Positions 33,553 to 44,096 of a stretch of DNA of 64,000 nucleotides are shown here, piece after piece; the first letter of the stretch is position 1, and the number at the start of each line of letters is the position of its first letter. This DNA comes from Liquidambar formosana. Taxonomy: Eukaryota; Streptophyta; Magnoliopsida; Saxifragales; Altingiaceae. The notes beneath the pieces were generated by a model. The model worked only from the letters and a program-made list of their open reading frames with translations. It was not told where the DNA came from and ran no database searches. The position numbers were made by a program, and so were the translations under genes. Where the stretch lies: contig CM077823.1 of assembly GCA_039720395.1 (NCBI GenBank), positions 11,612,107 through 11,676,106 on the forward strand. The letters are read 5' to 3'.

Positions 33553-36500
33553 TCAAACATGATATTTCTTCAATTGATCCAAATTAGTTGGACGAGCGAA
33601 CTCAATTCCATCTAAATCCATGAGGCGAACAGCCCCTGCTGGCAATATCTCTTTGATAATGTATGGCCCACCCCAACTTGGCTTGAATTTTCCCCGCGAA
33701 TCGAACACTGGAGCTCTGATTTCTTTCAGCACTACATCCCCTTTCTTTAGACCTCGATCTTTGACATGCTTGTTGAATGCTCTGGCAACTCTCCGTTGAT
33801 ACCCCTGAACATGATACAGCGCCCTTAAACGCCTTTCATCTTGCAAAGCTAACTCATCATAGCGGCTCTTAACCCAGTCCACTTCTGTTATCTGGCTCTC
33901 CACGGCAACTCTTAGTGAAGGAACTTCCAATTCAACTGGCAACACGGCCTCCATTCCATAAACTAGAGAATAAGGGGTAGCTCCTGTTGACGACCTTATT
34001 GATGTTCTGTAACCCCATAGAGCCAATGGCAACTTCTCATGCCAGTCTGTGTGTGAGTCCGCAGTCTTCTGTAGTATCTTCTTGATGTTCTTGTTAGCTG
34101 CTTCCACCGCTCCATTAGTCTGAGGACGGTATGGTGACAACAGATGGTGGGCTATGCCATACTTTTGCAAGAGCTCATGGGTTTCTTTCTGAAAGTGCTG
34201 GCCATTGTCTGAAATAACTTCATGCGGTACCCCATATCGATAGATGATGCTGTGCTGTATGAACTGTGCTACCTTCTTGGAATTCAAGGTCTTGAAGGAC
34301 GCTGCTTCCACCCACTTAGTGAAGTAGTCGATGGCGACCAGGATGTATTCATGCCCATTTGATGCCTTTGGCTTGATCTGTCCGATGATATCTATCCCCC
34401 ATACTGCGAATGGCCAAGGTGATGACATACTTGTTAAAGGCATAGAAGGCAAATGTTGTCCACTGGCGAATAGTTGGCATTTGTGGCACTTCTTGACATG
34501 TGCGTGGCAGTCTCTTTCCATGGTGGACCAATAATAGCCTAGCCTCATGATTTTCTTAGCCAACATATAGCCGTTCATGTGCGAAGCCCCTGTCCCTTCA
34601 TGGATTTCTTTAATCAGATGCTCGGCTTCCTCCTCGGTGACACACAGCAGGTGGATCCCGTCGTATGATCTCCGATATAGCTTTCCTCCACAAAGTACAT
34701 AGTGACTCGCCAACCGCCTTAGGGTTTTTCTATCGATACGAGATGCTCCTTCTGGGTATTCCCTTTCTTCAATGAACTTCTTTATGTCATGGAACCACGG
34801 ACGGCCATCATTTACCTCTCCTCCTCGGATTGCACAACAGTACACAGGCTTGTCTCGGCATTCTATCACCAACGGCTTCACATTTCCCCCTTCAGGTATC
34901 TCCACCATGGATGCTAGGGTCGCCAAGGCATCGGCGAACTGGTTCTTGTTCCTTGAAAGGTAGTTAAATTCTATCTCTGAGAACTCCTTGGTTAGAGCTT
35001 CCAAGTAGGCATGGTAGGGTAGCAGCTTCTCATCTCGAGTTTTCCATTCCCCTTTTATCTGACAAATGATTAGCGCCGAGTCCCCGAACACTTCTAATTC
35101 TTTGATCCCCAATTCAAGTGCCGCTTCTAGTGCTAGGATACAGGCCTCATACTCAGCAATGTTGTTGGTAGCTTCGAACCCCAACTTGACCGCCAACGGT
35201 GTAAATGCCTCTTCAGGTGAGACCAGCAGGACTCCTATCCCATAACCTTTCTTATTGGCTGCCCCATCGAAGTATACTCTCCAAATTTTTCTGCCAATCT
35301 CTAGCACGTCCTCGTCTGGGAACTGATCGTTGAATGGAGCAGATGACGACACCGGACAGCTGGCTAGGTAGTCTGCGATGACGCTTCCCTTGATAGACTT
35401 CTGATTCATGTACTTGATGTCGAATTCGTTGAGGAGAATTGACCATCGAGCAGTTCTGAATGACAATACCGGCCTTTCTACCAGGTACTTTAACGGGTCC
35501 ATGCGACTTATCAAGAACACTTCGAAGGACATCATGTAGTGCCGGAGTTTCTGCGTCGCCCATACTAGTGCCACACAAGCCTTTTCAATTGCATTGTACT
35601 TCACTTCATAGTCTGTCATTTTCTTGCTTAGGTAGTAGATGGCATTCTCCTTTGTAGACCCTTCGAGATATTGAGCTAACAAAGCTCCCGTCGCGGTTTC
35701 GGTGACCGTTAAGTATAACAAAAGCGGCGCACCTTGCCGTAGGGGAACTAAGATTGGAGGATTGCTCAAGTATCTCTTAATGGTCTCAAAGGCCTCTTGG
35801 CATTCTTTGTTCCATACTTTTGGCACACCTTTCTTAAGCAATTTGAAGATTGGTTCGCAAACCATGGTTAAGTTGGCAATGAATCGACTTATGTATTGAA
35901 CTCTTCCCAGAAAACCCCGGATCTGCTTCTCAGTGCTAGGTGGCTCCATCTCCACAATAGCTTTTATCTTCCCTGGGTCCACTTCGATACCTCTCTGAGT
36001 GATCATAAACCCCAATAGCTTGCCTGCAGTGACGCCGAAAGCACACTTCTGTGGGTTGAGACGGAGATTGTACTTTTTTGCTCGCTCTAAGAATTTCTCT
36101 AGTGCATTGAAATGCCCTTCCCTATCCACGGACTTCACGATCATATCATCGACGTAAACCTCGACTTCCTTATGGATCATATCATGCAATAGGGTCGTAG
36201 CTGCTCTTTGGTAAGTAGCCCCAGCGTTTTTTAAGCCAAAAGGCATTACCTTGTAACAGTACGTTCCCCATTGTGTGATAAAGGCTGTTTTCTCCATGTC
36301 TTGAGGCGCCATCTTTATCTGGTTATACCCGGAGAATCCGTCCATAAAGGAGAGGAGTGCATGTCCCACTGTACTATCCACCAACACGTCGATATGGGGT
36401 AAAGGAAAGTCATCCTTAGGGCTCGCGGCGTTGAGATCTCGGAAATCGACACACATCCTTACTTTCCCATCTTTTTTAGGCACAGGCACTATATTCGACA

Positions 36501-36912
36501 ACCACTCGGGGTACTCCACAACTTGGAGGAAACCCGCGTCTAGTTGTTTAGTTACCTCTTCTTTTACTTTTAGAGCCCATTCTGGTTTTAATCTTCTGAG
36601 TTTCTGCTTTACCGGCTTCTTTAGGGAATTAGTGGGGATATAGTGTTGCACAATATCGGGGTCGATGCCAGGCATGTCTTCATAAGACCATGCAAAAGCC
36701 ATAATGTTGGCTTTCAAGAGGGAGATCATCTTTTCTTTTTCAACGGGGGAGAGGGTTTTCCCAATTTTAACTATTCTTGGCAATTCATTCGTCCCTAAGT
36801 TGATTGATTCCAATTCATCCATATTAGGTTCGGTGACGCCCCTTTTCCTTTGCTCAACGAGCTCCGGGGGGACATCGTTCCTAGGATCTATATCCATGCC
36901 ATAAATATCCAT
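33553..36912 (-). CDS. pol: F pol: RT, RNase H, second RNase H, integrase (1,119 aa)
   Basis: An uninterrupted frame. RT, about residues 100-300: DFRDLNAASPKDDFPLP, FMDGFSGYNQI, FGLKNAGATYQR and catalytic YVDD at 253-256. First RNase H, about 395-515, is degenerate: the usual first catalytic Asp is replaced (LTVTETATGALL), while EKACVALVWA and the late Asp remain. The second, archaeal-type RNase H, about 543-670, has the expected D549 (YFDGAAN), E587 (AEYEACILALEAAL), D611 (VFGDSALI) and D661 (FADALATLA). Integrase, about 765-1080: zinc motif H771, H778, C809, C812, then D841, D902 and E937. The dual RNase H defines the Tat lineage. The ATG at 36912 is probably internal: coding should start at exon position 36931 after splicing. 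Confidence 0.96.
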   Translation of the reverse strand: MDIYGMDIDPRNDVPPELVEQRKRGVTEPNMDELESINLGTNELPRIVKIGKTLSPVEKEKMISLLKANIMAFAWSYEDMPGIDPDIVQHYIPTNSLKKPVKQKLRRLKPEWALKVKEEVTKQLDAGFLQVVEYPEWLSNIVPVPKKDGKVRMCVDFRDLNAASPKDDFPLPHIDVLVDSTVGHALLSFMDGFSGYNQIKMAPQDMEKTAFITQWGTYCYKVMPFGLKNAGATYQRAATTLLHDMIHKEVEVYVDDMIVKSVDREGHFNALEKFLERAKKYNLRLNPQKCAFGVTAGKLLGFMITQRGIEVDPGKIKAIVEMEPPSTEKQIRGFLGRVQYISRFIANLTMVCEPIFKLLKKGVPKVWNKECQEAFETIKRYLSNPPILVPLRQGAPLLLYLTVTETATGALLAQYLEGSTKENAIYYLSKKMTDYEVKYNAIEKACVALVWATQKLRHYMMSFEVFLISRMDPLKYLVERPVLSFRTARWSILLNEFDIKYMNQKSIKGSVIADYLASCPVSSSAPFNDQFPDEDVLEIGRKIWRVYFDGAANKKGYGIGVLLVSPEEAFTPLAVKLGFEATNNIAEYEACILALEAALELGIKELEVFGDSALIICQIKGEWKTRDEKLLPYHAYLEALTKEFSEIEFNYLSRNKNQFADALATLASMVEIPEGGNVKPLVIECRDKPVYCCAIRGGEVNDGRPWFHDIKKFIEEREYPEGASRIDRKTLRRLASHYVLCGGKLYRRSYDGIHLLCVTEEEAEHLIKEIHEGTGASHMNGYMLAKKIMRLGYYWSTMERDCHAHVKKCHKCQLFASGQHLPSMPLTSMSSPWPFAVWGIDIIGQIKPKASNGHEYILVAIDYFTKWVEAASFKTLNSKKVAQFIQHSIIYRYGVPHEVISDNGQHFQKETHELLQKYGIAHHLLSPYRPQTNGAVEAANKNIKKILQKTADSHTDWHEKLPLALWGYRTSIRSSTGATPYSLVYGMEAVLPVELEVPSLRVAVESQITEVDWVKSRYDELALQDERRLRALYHVQGYQRRVARAFNKHVKDRGLKKGDVVLKEIRAPVFDSRGKFKPSWGGPYIIKEILPAGAVRLMDLDGIEFARPTNLDQLKKYHV

Positions 36913-36931
36913 AGAGGAGAGAAAAGAGACA

Positions 36932-37102
36932 CTGCATATATAGAGAAAGAAAGTACACTTTATTGACTAGGAATAATGGGAATGACACACAAAAGAAAGA
37001 AAGAAAACAAACAAATCTGTACCAATACTATGACTCCACAAGGTGAGTTAAGTAGATACATCTTATTGAATTAGGGAAATATTACTAAACTAAGACACCT
37101 AC
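36932..37102 (-). other. Predicted 171-nt intron between protease and RT of F
   Basis: On the - strand a 5' site GTAGGT (37102-37097) and a 3' site TATATGCAG (ending at 36932) with a TTTCTTTCTCT tract would remove the protease stop codon. They join the frames with 21 in-frame nucleotides before the pol ATG and no stop. B preserves both sites (55598 and 55433). An intron at this place is a known trait of Ogre elements. Confidence 0.7.
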
Positions 37103-39210
37103 AAGCTGCTATCAGGTAGGCCAAGGTCTTCTTCTTCATGGATCTCCGCAATGACACCACATTCAAGGTACCAATTCAGAAGTGGCATGGTAGTATGGCT
37201 AATGGATGAACCCTGGAGTTCTTCAATGGTCGAGTCTTCCACGGTGAGGATCATATTTTGGAACATTTCAGTCATAGCCCCTGCATCAAGGTTCTCTGCC
37301 CAGTCCTCCTCTTTCTTTTCCCAGAACTCATCATTGATGGCTTCATCATCCACTATTTCAGCTGTGATTGGATACCATTCGGTGAAGAAGATTTCAAAAC
37401 CCGGAACTCGGATCTTGGTAGCTTGGTCAAAGGTGGGATCTGGAAACCCGCAATATAGAAAATCATCCCATTCTTTGACGAAGTAACCATTCAAAGTAGG
37501 TCGATATGGCGAGATCTTCAGGTCTGGCACCCTTCCCTCGGCTTTGGCTCTTACTTTTTCCTTGTTCCTCCTTAGCATTTCCGCATGATCATTTCTAGAG
37601 GGCTCATATCCTAGCCCGAAGGTGTATGAGGTGACACGGCTTTGAATAGACGTAGGGATCCCTTGTTGGCGACGCCCTAGCCCCATGCCTGGAAAGAAAC
37701 TCATTCTTCTCATGATTTCACCAACATGCAAGTTGCCATGGGGACAAAAGTCCAAGGGTATTAATTCACCCTTTTCGAGCTCTTTCTCAATGCATTGGAC
37801 ATACTCAAACCCAGATAGCGGTATCGCTGCTGATTCAGGTTGTATCTCACATATAGGCACACCTGCGAGTTTCAATTCATAGTCCCCTTGAAGTGTTACT
37901 ATGGCTCCTTCATGAGGAAACTTCACCTTTTGATGGAGTGAAGATGGCACAGCCCCAGCAAGATGAATCCAAGGTCGGCCCAACAGCAAGTTGAAACATG
38001 ACGGCACATCTAACACTTGGAATTCCACCCTAAATTCAATGGGTCCCATGATAAGAGGCAAAGTAACCACCCCTATTACTTCTCGGCGGGTGTTGTCATA
38101 AGCTCTTACGGTCTGCCCAGATGGCGTGAAATCGGTGGGTCCCAAACCCAAAACAGTGGCAGTTCGGAGAGGACATACATTCAGTGCGGACCCATTGTCG
38201 ATAAGGACGGTAGGAACCCTCTTCCCCATAGTGTCAACGGTCACGTAGAGAGCTTGAGAATGGCTTGGCCCGCTTTTGGGTAGGTCTACATCGGTGAACA
38301 CGATGGTTGAGTTCTTGGGAGTTGGATTCACCAAATGTACCAATCCCTCGGGGGATGTGTCAACAGGCACTTGTATCTGATTCAGCAGTTTCAACACGGT
38401 CTGTCTGTGCTTGTGCGAGGCCATGAGTAAGCCCCAAATAGTAATGTTGGCATTGGTCTTCTTCAGCTGCCTAAGCACTTCATCCTCTTCTTCTTGCAAG
38501 CTAGGACACCTCTGCCCTTCCAAATCTTCCAACGGATTTTCAGATTCTAGGTGGGGGGGCTTGAAATGACGACCCCCTCTGGTTATATGGTCCAACTCAT
38601 CATCGCTAGCCCATATATCATGGACTTCCTCGGAGTCATTCATCAAGTCATCCCATTCTATCATGTCAATGCTCTCCATCTCTGTCGGCAAGTCATCCCA
38701 TCCTGAAGGGACTATCGGCTCATCTGATATCGGACTTGGGCTTGAGTACAGCACATAGTAATCATATTTCCCCGACGCTTCACCTAATAGGCCAACCTGA
38801 GGATCCCCTGCTTCATATCTTTCTTTCAGCTCTTGTTGGATAGATTTCTTTGGCAACAACAAAACCTTTTGGTCAATGAGGTCTTGGATGATCTTCTTTA
38901 GTATAGAACAAGCCTCGGTGTCATGGCCGGGTGCACGATGGTATTGGCAATATTGGTGAGGGGCTGATGGTCTTGGCTTTGGTGGAAGTGGCATGATAAG
39001 GCTGTTATTGCGGCAAATGGTGAAGAGACGGGTTAAGGTCATGGGGAGCGGAGTGTATTGTCTTATGGGATGGCGAGGGCGAGAGGATTCAACCCCAATG
39101 GCATTTATGGTGTTAGGTGGGGGTGTGTTGTTGTGTGATGGGAGAGGATTACGGGTGACATTTGGACGGGTTGGTGGTGAAATGACTTGCTTGTCAATGA
39201 GGTCTTGGAC
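37099..39210 (-). CDS. F protease region with zinc knuckle and G-patch-like segment
   Basis: This continues the gag frame after the TAA at 39211. From the first downstream Met codon (39042) it encodes 647 residues. Visible parts: variant zinc knuckle CX2HX4HX4C (38949-38908, CQYHRAPGHDTEAC); acidic linker; aspartic protease with active site LIDNGSALNV (Asp at about residue 282) and LLLGRPWIH; then IMRRMSFFPGMGLGRRQQG and FGLGYEP (about 443-480; 37725-37603), which fits the G-patch pattern (M-G-W-x-x-G-x-G-L-G...GLG). The conserved C-terminal part includes NGYFVKEWDDFLYCGFP and FFTEWY. It ends at TAG 37099-37101, which the predicted intron would remove. Confidence 0.88.
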   Translation of the reverse strand, partial: VQDLIDKQVISPPTRPNVTRNPLPSHNNTPPPNTINAIGVESSRPRHPIRQYTPLPMTLTRLFTICRNNSLIMPLPPKPRPSAPHQYCQYHRAPGHDTEACSILKKIIQDLIDQKVLLLPKKSIQQELKERYEAGDPQVGLLGEASGKYDYYVLYSSPSPISDEPIVPSGWDDLPTEMESIDMIEWDDLMNDSEEVHDIWASDDELDHITRGGRHFKPPHLESENPLEDLEGQRCPSLQEEEDEVLRQLKKTNANITIWGLLMASHKHRQTVLKLLNQIQVPVDTSPEGLVHLVNPTPKNSTIVFTDVDLPKSGPSHSQALYVTVDTMGKRVPTVLIDNGSALNVCPLRTATVLGLGPTDFTPSGQTVRAYDNTRREVIGVVTLPLIMGPIEFRVEFQVLDVPSCFNLLLGRPWIHLAGAVPSSLHQKVKFPHEGAIVTLQGDYELKLAGVPICEIQPESAAIPLSGFEYVQCIEKELEKGELIPLDFCPHGNLHVGEIMRRMSFFPGMGLGRRQQGIPTSIQSRVTSYTFGLGYEPSRNDHAEMLRRNKEKVRAKAEGRVPDLKISPYRPTLNGYFVKEWDDFLYCGFPDPTFDQATKIRVPGFEIFFTEWYPITAEIVDDEAINDEFWEKKEEDWAENLDAGAMTEMFQNMILTVEDSTIEELQGSSISHTTMPLLNWYLECGVIAEIHEEEDLGLPDSSL

Positions 39211-40437
39211 TTAGTGGCGAAGGCGAATACAGCGATTGGTGGCATGGCCTTTGGATTGGTGGTACTTGCAGTACTCATTCTCATTGTAGCTCTTGGGTAA
39301 GGGATTTGGTGGAGGTCTTGGGTCGAGTGGCTTCAATAGGTCACGACTTATGAGCTTTTCAAGGACTCTTTCGAGTGGCATGAATAGGTCAGTGAATTGG
39401 CGAGGTGGGTTGACATCATTGAGAGAAAAGGGTTGGATTGGTTGAGTTATGGTGTTGACCTCGGCATTGTTCTTCCCAATAAAGTTTGTCTTGCGACTCC
39501 TCACTTCCTCAGTCTTGATTGTCCCATCATTGATAGCATCTTCAACCTGCGTGCCAGCCCCAATGAGAGCTTTGAAATTTAGGAAATAGTGGGCAAATAG
39601 GTGCTTGTGATACACGGGCAGCAGGTTCTTAACCACTAACTGAATTTGGTCCTCCTCATTCGGCCTATCCGTCATTCTCGACGCCTTTTGTCTCCACCTT
39701 GTAATGTAAGCGGAGAAAGTTTCATGAGCCCCTTGCTTGGTAGTTTCTAGGTCCCTTCGAGTAACGTCCACCTCTGTGTTATACTTGTAGTGCTCTGAAA
39801 ACTCATTGCATATGTCTTCCCAAGTCCGGGTTCTATTCTCATCCAAGGATAAGAACCATTTCAAAGCAGAAGTGGCCAAGGTTTCATGGAACATTTGAGC
39901 TAAAAGCTCGTCAGTAGCCCCTCGAGGGTGCATAGCTCGCACGTACATCTTCAAATGAGTCTTAAGGCAACCCGTCCCATCGAACTTTTCTAACTCCGGC
40001 ATCTTGAATTGTAGTGGAATACGAGCCGTTGGAAACAGGGATAGAGTCCGCACATCGACCATGTCATCAGCCCTGCGAATCCCTTTTATGGTTCTCTCCA
40101 AAGCTTCTACCTTGCTAGCTAACACGGAATCACTGCTAGTACCTTTCCCCTTGGCTTCCCCTTCTAGGTTGGTGACCTCAGGTTTCGAGCTACTTTCCCC
40201 CCTTGTCTTGGTGTTCTCATTGGATTGAGGTCCCTCTTCGGTGCCAGCCCCATGAGGTATACCCGAGGAATGGGCCTTAGAGCCATTTTGTTCAAGATCC
40301 GCCATCTTCTGTTGGTTCTCTTGAGCCATTTTCAATGCGGTATCGGATGTCTCAGCGGTATGGTCAAGCTTGGCCATGATGGCTTTCAGGCAAGCCTCAA
40401 GGTCAAAGTGCCCCTCATTAGTTCTTTCGTCGGCCAT
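39211..40437 (-). CDS. gag: F gag, 408 aa, ending at a premature TAA
   Basis: The ATG at 40437 (MADERTNEGHF) is chosen because the upstream frame has no ATG and B starts alike (58909). An N-terminal helical region with Gln/Glu repeats is followed by a low-complexity Gly/Ser/Glu linker. The retrotransposon gag core has IPLQFKMPELEKFDGT, ALKWFLSL, TWEDICNEF and RDLETTKQG...FSAYITRWRQKA. A variant zinc knuckle CX2HX4HX4C (39270-39229) sits at the end. TAA at 39211-39213 replaces a GAA codon present in B (RFRHEIQDLLDKQ); the downstream protease is in the same frame. So gag and protease were one polyprotein, now split by one G-to-T change. Confidence 0.88.
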   Translation of the reverse strand: MADERTNEGHFDLEACLKAIMAKLDHTAETSDTALKMAQENQQKMADLEQNGSKAHSSGIPHGAGTEEGPQSNENTKTRGESSSKPEVTNLEGEAKGKGTSSDSVLASKVEALERTIKGIRRADDMVDVRTLSLFPTARIPLQFKMPELEKFDGTGCLKTHLKMYVRAMHPRGATDELLAQMFHETLATSALKWFLSLDENRTRTWEDICNEFSEHYKYNTEVDVTRRDLETTKQGAHETFSAYITRWRQKASRMTDRPNEEDQIQLVVKNLLPVYHKHLFAHYFLNFKALIGAGTQVEDAINDGTIKTEEVRSRKTNFIGKNNAEVNTITQPIQPFSLNDVNPPRQFTDLFMPLERVLEKLISRDLLKPLDPRPPPNPLPKSYNENEYCKYHQSKGHATNRCIRLRH

Positions 40438-41290
40438 GTCTGTCTGATGGGTAGACTCAACACTCACTAGACGCCCTTGTGGATTGCGGATCCAAGCCAG
40501 CACGTCTATGGATAGAAAAGTTTTAACCTTTAGCCTAAGGACTTGTCCTAAACCTCCATATTTTCCTTAATGAACTCGGTCTCTACACCATGTTCAATTA
40601 ATTCATTCCTTTTATCCAATTACCTTTACAGGGATCATGGATTAAGGGTATGTTTTAAAGAATAGGGCATAGAGTCCTTCAACTAGGTTTAATTAATCCC
40701 CTAGGACTAGCACATCACAAACATAGCTTTACATCCTATTTCCTTAATTTATTCCTCCTAACCCATGGCCTTAACGAAGGCTAGGGTTTAAAGGTCTATG
40801 TTAAGGGCATAAGATATAAAGCCTCACACCACAAACACGGCATAGCATCATTACAAACAATTGTGGGTGCATAAAGGTGAGACCGTAGTGTCCTACAAGT
40901 CTGTCTATATGGACTAATGATAAGGGTAGGCTAGGGTCCTTCACTTGCTTGAGCAATCCTTATACCTAACCACATGTGGCATCAGGAACGCCGCGTGGGT
41001 CCAGCGGTACGTGATTAACTCATTTAATATACCCAAGGGCAAGCCCAAGGGTACTAGGCAAGAGAGGTTGATAGCTTTCGCCCCAACACATGGAATCAGG
41101 AAAACCAAGGTTGAGACTAGGCCGATCGTTGGCAAGGATACATCGAGGGACATCGATCCTAGCATGCAAGAGTTTGCGCACACAATGCAATAAATGAAAG
41201 CACACAATCAAGCGGATGCAATGTGATTGATTTTAATTAAACATAAGAAATTAACTTAGCCCAATTAAACTTTATAGAGTCTAGCCCACA
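40438..41290 (-). other. F leader between PBS and gag
   Basis: This 853-bp untranslated leader has no long ORF, so the extra ORF1 of classical Ogre elements is missing. B has a homologous leader at 58910-59648. It may hold packaging signals. Confidence 0.6.
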
Positions 41291-41310
41291 AGTCCCTAGT
41301 GGAGTCGCCA
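41291..41310 (-). promoter_or_regulatory. Primer-binding site of F
   Basis: The - strand reads TGGCGACTCCACTAGGGACT, three bases (GTT) after the LTR end. It fits a tRNA 3' end; tRNA-Arg is reported for Ogre elements, and I infer the same here. Confidence 0.8.
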
Positions 41311-41313
41311 AAC

Positions 41314-44091
41314 TGTGAACCCCGGAAATTGGGCCCACAAGGGATTGAAAGAAAATGGGTTTGAAAAAGAAAAAGGAAAGGAGTCGCCACCTTATTTTTT
41401 AAAGGAAACAAGGAAAACCCTAAAAATAGTTTGTTTTAGGAAAACAATTTGAATGACTCCATAAAAAAAGGAAAGGCAAAAACCAATCTTTTGAAAACCA
41501 AAGAAATCGGGGATTCGGAGGCTAAGTTATGACATGGGAAGGTTCTAGGCAAAGCCTATAGGCACCCATGTCACCCTTTCGGTCTCTCAGTTCATTTAGG
41601 CTAAATTAAGATCTTTCTATACAAAAATCAGCAAGTATATCATCACAAGAATTGCATGCATATCATATATTTCATTCATCCATCCATGCATAATAAGCAC
41701 ATAAAAACAGAAAAAGAAAAAGAAGAAAAGAAAACAAAAATAAACCTAGGATGCTTGGATCCTAGAACGGACTTGAGCCTCACGAAGAGCGCCTACGTAC
41801 CATGCAACGAAATACATGGATCAAAGTCCACGTAGTTTGATTAGAATTAGGGTTAAGACCTAATATAAACCTATGGTTAAAACCCTAGGTTTCCTTATTT
41901 GATCAAGAGAGTTGAATTTGATAGAAAGTTTGATTTTAGGAAAGAAATCCACAAAATGGAAACTTTAATAAAAACCAGAATTTTATTTACGAAGGAAACC
42001 TTTGATTAAACCATAGACTTGTATTAAAAATTAACCCTAGGAGAAGAGAATGAGTTAAGAAGAAAGGTGAATTGGGGCACCTTCACACCTACTTACCTGA
42101 GCGCAATTAGCTCCAAGCATTAGCTATTTCAGACCTGAGCAGCCCTATTTGCCATAGGACAAATACCACACCTATTTGCACCCTTACAAGTGCTCAAAAC
42201 CATGCGAAAACACTAACATGCAAATCTGGACAGAATAGTATTGTGACCTAAAATCGTCCACTAAGCATGCCAATAGCAAAAACAGCGAACAATAATAAGT
42301 CCTAACATATTCCTAGAACCATATCATGCATAAAAACCCTAAAACATACTAACATGCATGCAAAACTATCATGTTTACTCCATATGAAAAACATATACAG
42401 CAAACACGAAGAAAAACCAAATAAAAAAGTCTACTTTATCATGCTATATGAAAACAAACACGAAACAATGACTCTAAAACCCTAAACTCACAAATATGCT
42501 TAAAAACATACAAAACATACATTAATCATGCTAAAACCAAACTAAACAGAAATTATATCATGCATATTAACTAACTAAAGCAATATAACATGATGCAAAT
42601 CCTAACTCTAACATGCAATGACACTAATCCTAGCACAAGGACAAATAGGAGCACAAGAATCATAACTATGCATTAAAAACCTAAAGGACAGCCCTAAAGC
42701 ATGCTAAACAGTAGATAAACAATAGATATTCCATGTATATTAACTGGCTAGAGTGTTAATACATGATAAAAAAGTTACCTTTAACATGCAATAAGCCTAA
42801 CCCATATGAAAACCTAGTTTAAGCTTGAATAGAGAAGGAGAATACCTTAGGAAGGGCCTTCCTTTGTGTTTGTAATTGTTCGTGGCTCCTCAGGTCTTTA
42901 GAGTGAATCAAACCAACACGAATCCTCCTCTTTGTCAAAGTGGTATCACAGCAAAGAGATCAAAACTCACTCAACTTTGAAAAGAAATAGAAAACAAAAA
43001 GAGAACAAGAGAAAAGAAAAGTGATTTTCGTCACTTTGCAGCAGCAGCAACTTCAATCGCGTTTTTGGGTATGAAAACGTTGGATTTGGACAAAGCTTGT
43101 GAAATACAAAGTTGTAGAGAATTGAATTATCTTTCTAACAAGACCACTTTCATCAAATTCTGACTTCGGATGAAAAAGTTATGATTAAAATACGACTGCT
43201 GGTTTTCAGAAAATCTGCTGCTGAATTATGACGAATTTCACTCCCTCCAAACCCTCTTCTCCTCTCCCTTGTTTAAAGACATTAAGAGAGTATTTATAGC
43301 TGAAATCTGGAGTTTCCCTTTCCTTCCTGGACTAGCTTTCCTTGGAGAATAATCAAAAGGTATTTTATAATGATAAAAGACTTCTAATCTGAATAGGAAA
43401 AGGAAATTGTCTTTTATAAAAATTGGGAGACTGACCGCTAACACGCATGCACATGTATCGTATGTGCGTACACACACTCATCACATACGTACACGTGTTA
43501 GTGTCATGATAAAAATGGCTAATTTAATAAAATAATTTTCTTTTCATTTTAACCAAAAATCTCATGCTGTGATTCGCACTAATTCTTCAAGGATAATCCG
43601 TAAATAACCACACTAAACTCATCATCAGGCCATATCAAAATTGAACTTCATGAAACACTTTTGAGGGTAAAATGATGACTAATGAAAGTCAATTTGAAAA
43701 GATTTGGTTGGTAATTGTGAGTCAATTAGAGCTAACCCAAGGAAGGGTCAATTAACCAACTTGAACTACATCGAGCCATTTTAATCCCGAGCCATTGACT
43801 TACCAAATTGAACCTAGAAATACCTCTTATGCATCCATATGAACTCCAATTGACAATTTGGAGATCATTCCAAGGTCAAATGAAAAGTTTGGGACTTAAA
43901 AGATGATTATGCCCCTCAAGTCACAAAAGCTCTTATTATCCCTCAAGATCAACTCCAATTTGAACCAAAATTCATATCCATTGTCCTTGTGACTCTAGAA
44001 AACTAATGCAAGTGACTAGACTCAAAAACAAAACAAAAACATGCATGAAATGATGAGCCCTAGTAAGGTGGTGCAAAAATGGGGTGTGACA
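41314..44091 (-). repeat. 5' LTR of F, 2,778 bp
   Basis: Same length as the 3' LTR, offset 14,319 bp, with about 16-18 differences. It carries the promoter: palindrome 43438-43501, TATA box near 43291-43298 and the AG|GTAAGT leader junction at 42096/42097. Confidence 0.95.
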
Positions 44092-44096
44092 AAAGT

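Larger units (their letters stand above)
26995..44091 (-). mobile_element. Element F: young Tat/Ogre-like retrotransposon, 17,097 bp
   Basis: F is complete on the - strand with identical-length LTRs (2,778 bp each), PBS, gag, protease, intact pol, an intact antisense ORF on the + strand, a hairpin array, PPT and perfect 5-bp TSDs. By hand the LTRs differ at about 16-18 positions (about 0.6 %), so insertion is recent. The only clear coding defect I see in gag-pro-pol is a TAA at 39211-39213 between gag and protease. Tat-lineage membership rests on the dual RNase H; the Ogre-like trait is a predicted intron between protease and RT. No ORF1 precedes gag. Confidence 0.95.

Noticed and set aside
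34331..39582. Numerous frames opposite to F pol and gag
   Set aside because: Shadows of the coding strand with no promoter, motif or conservation of their own.
40438..41290. Ogre ORF1 before gag
   Set aside because: No long frame with an ATG in the leader of F or B, so the extra ORF that defines classical Ogre is absent.
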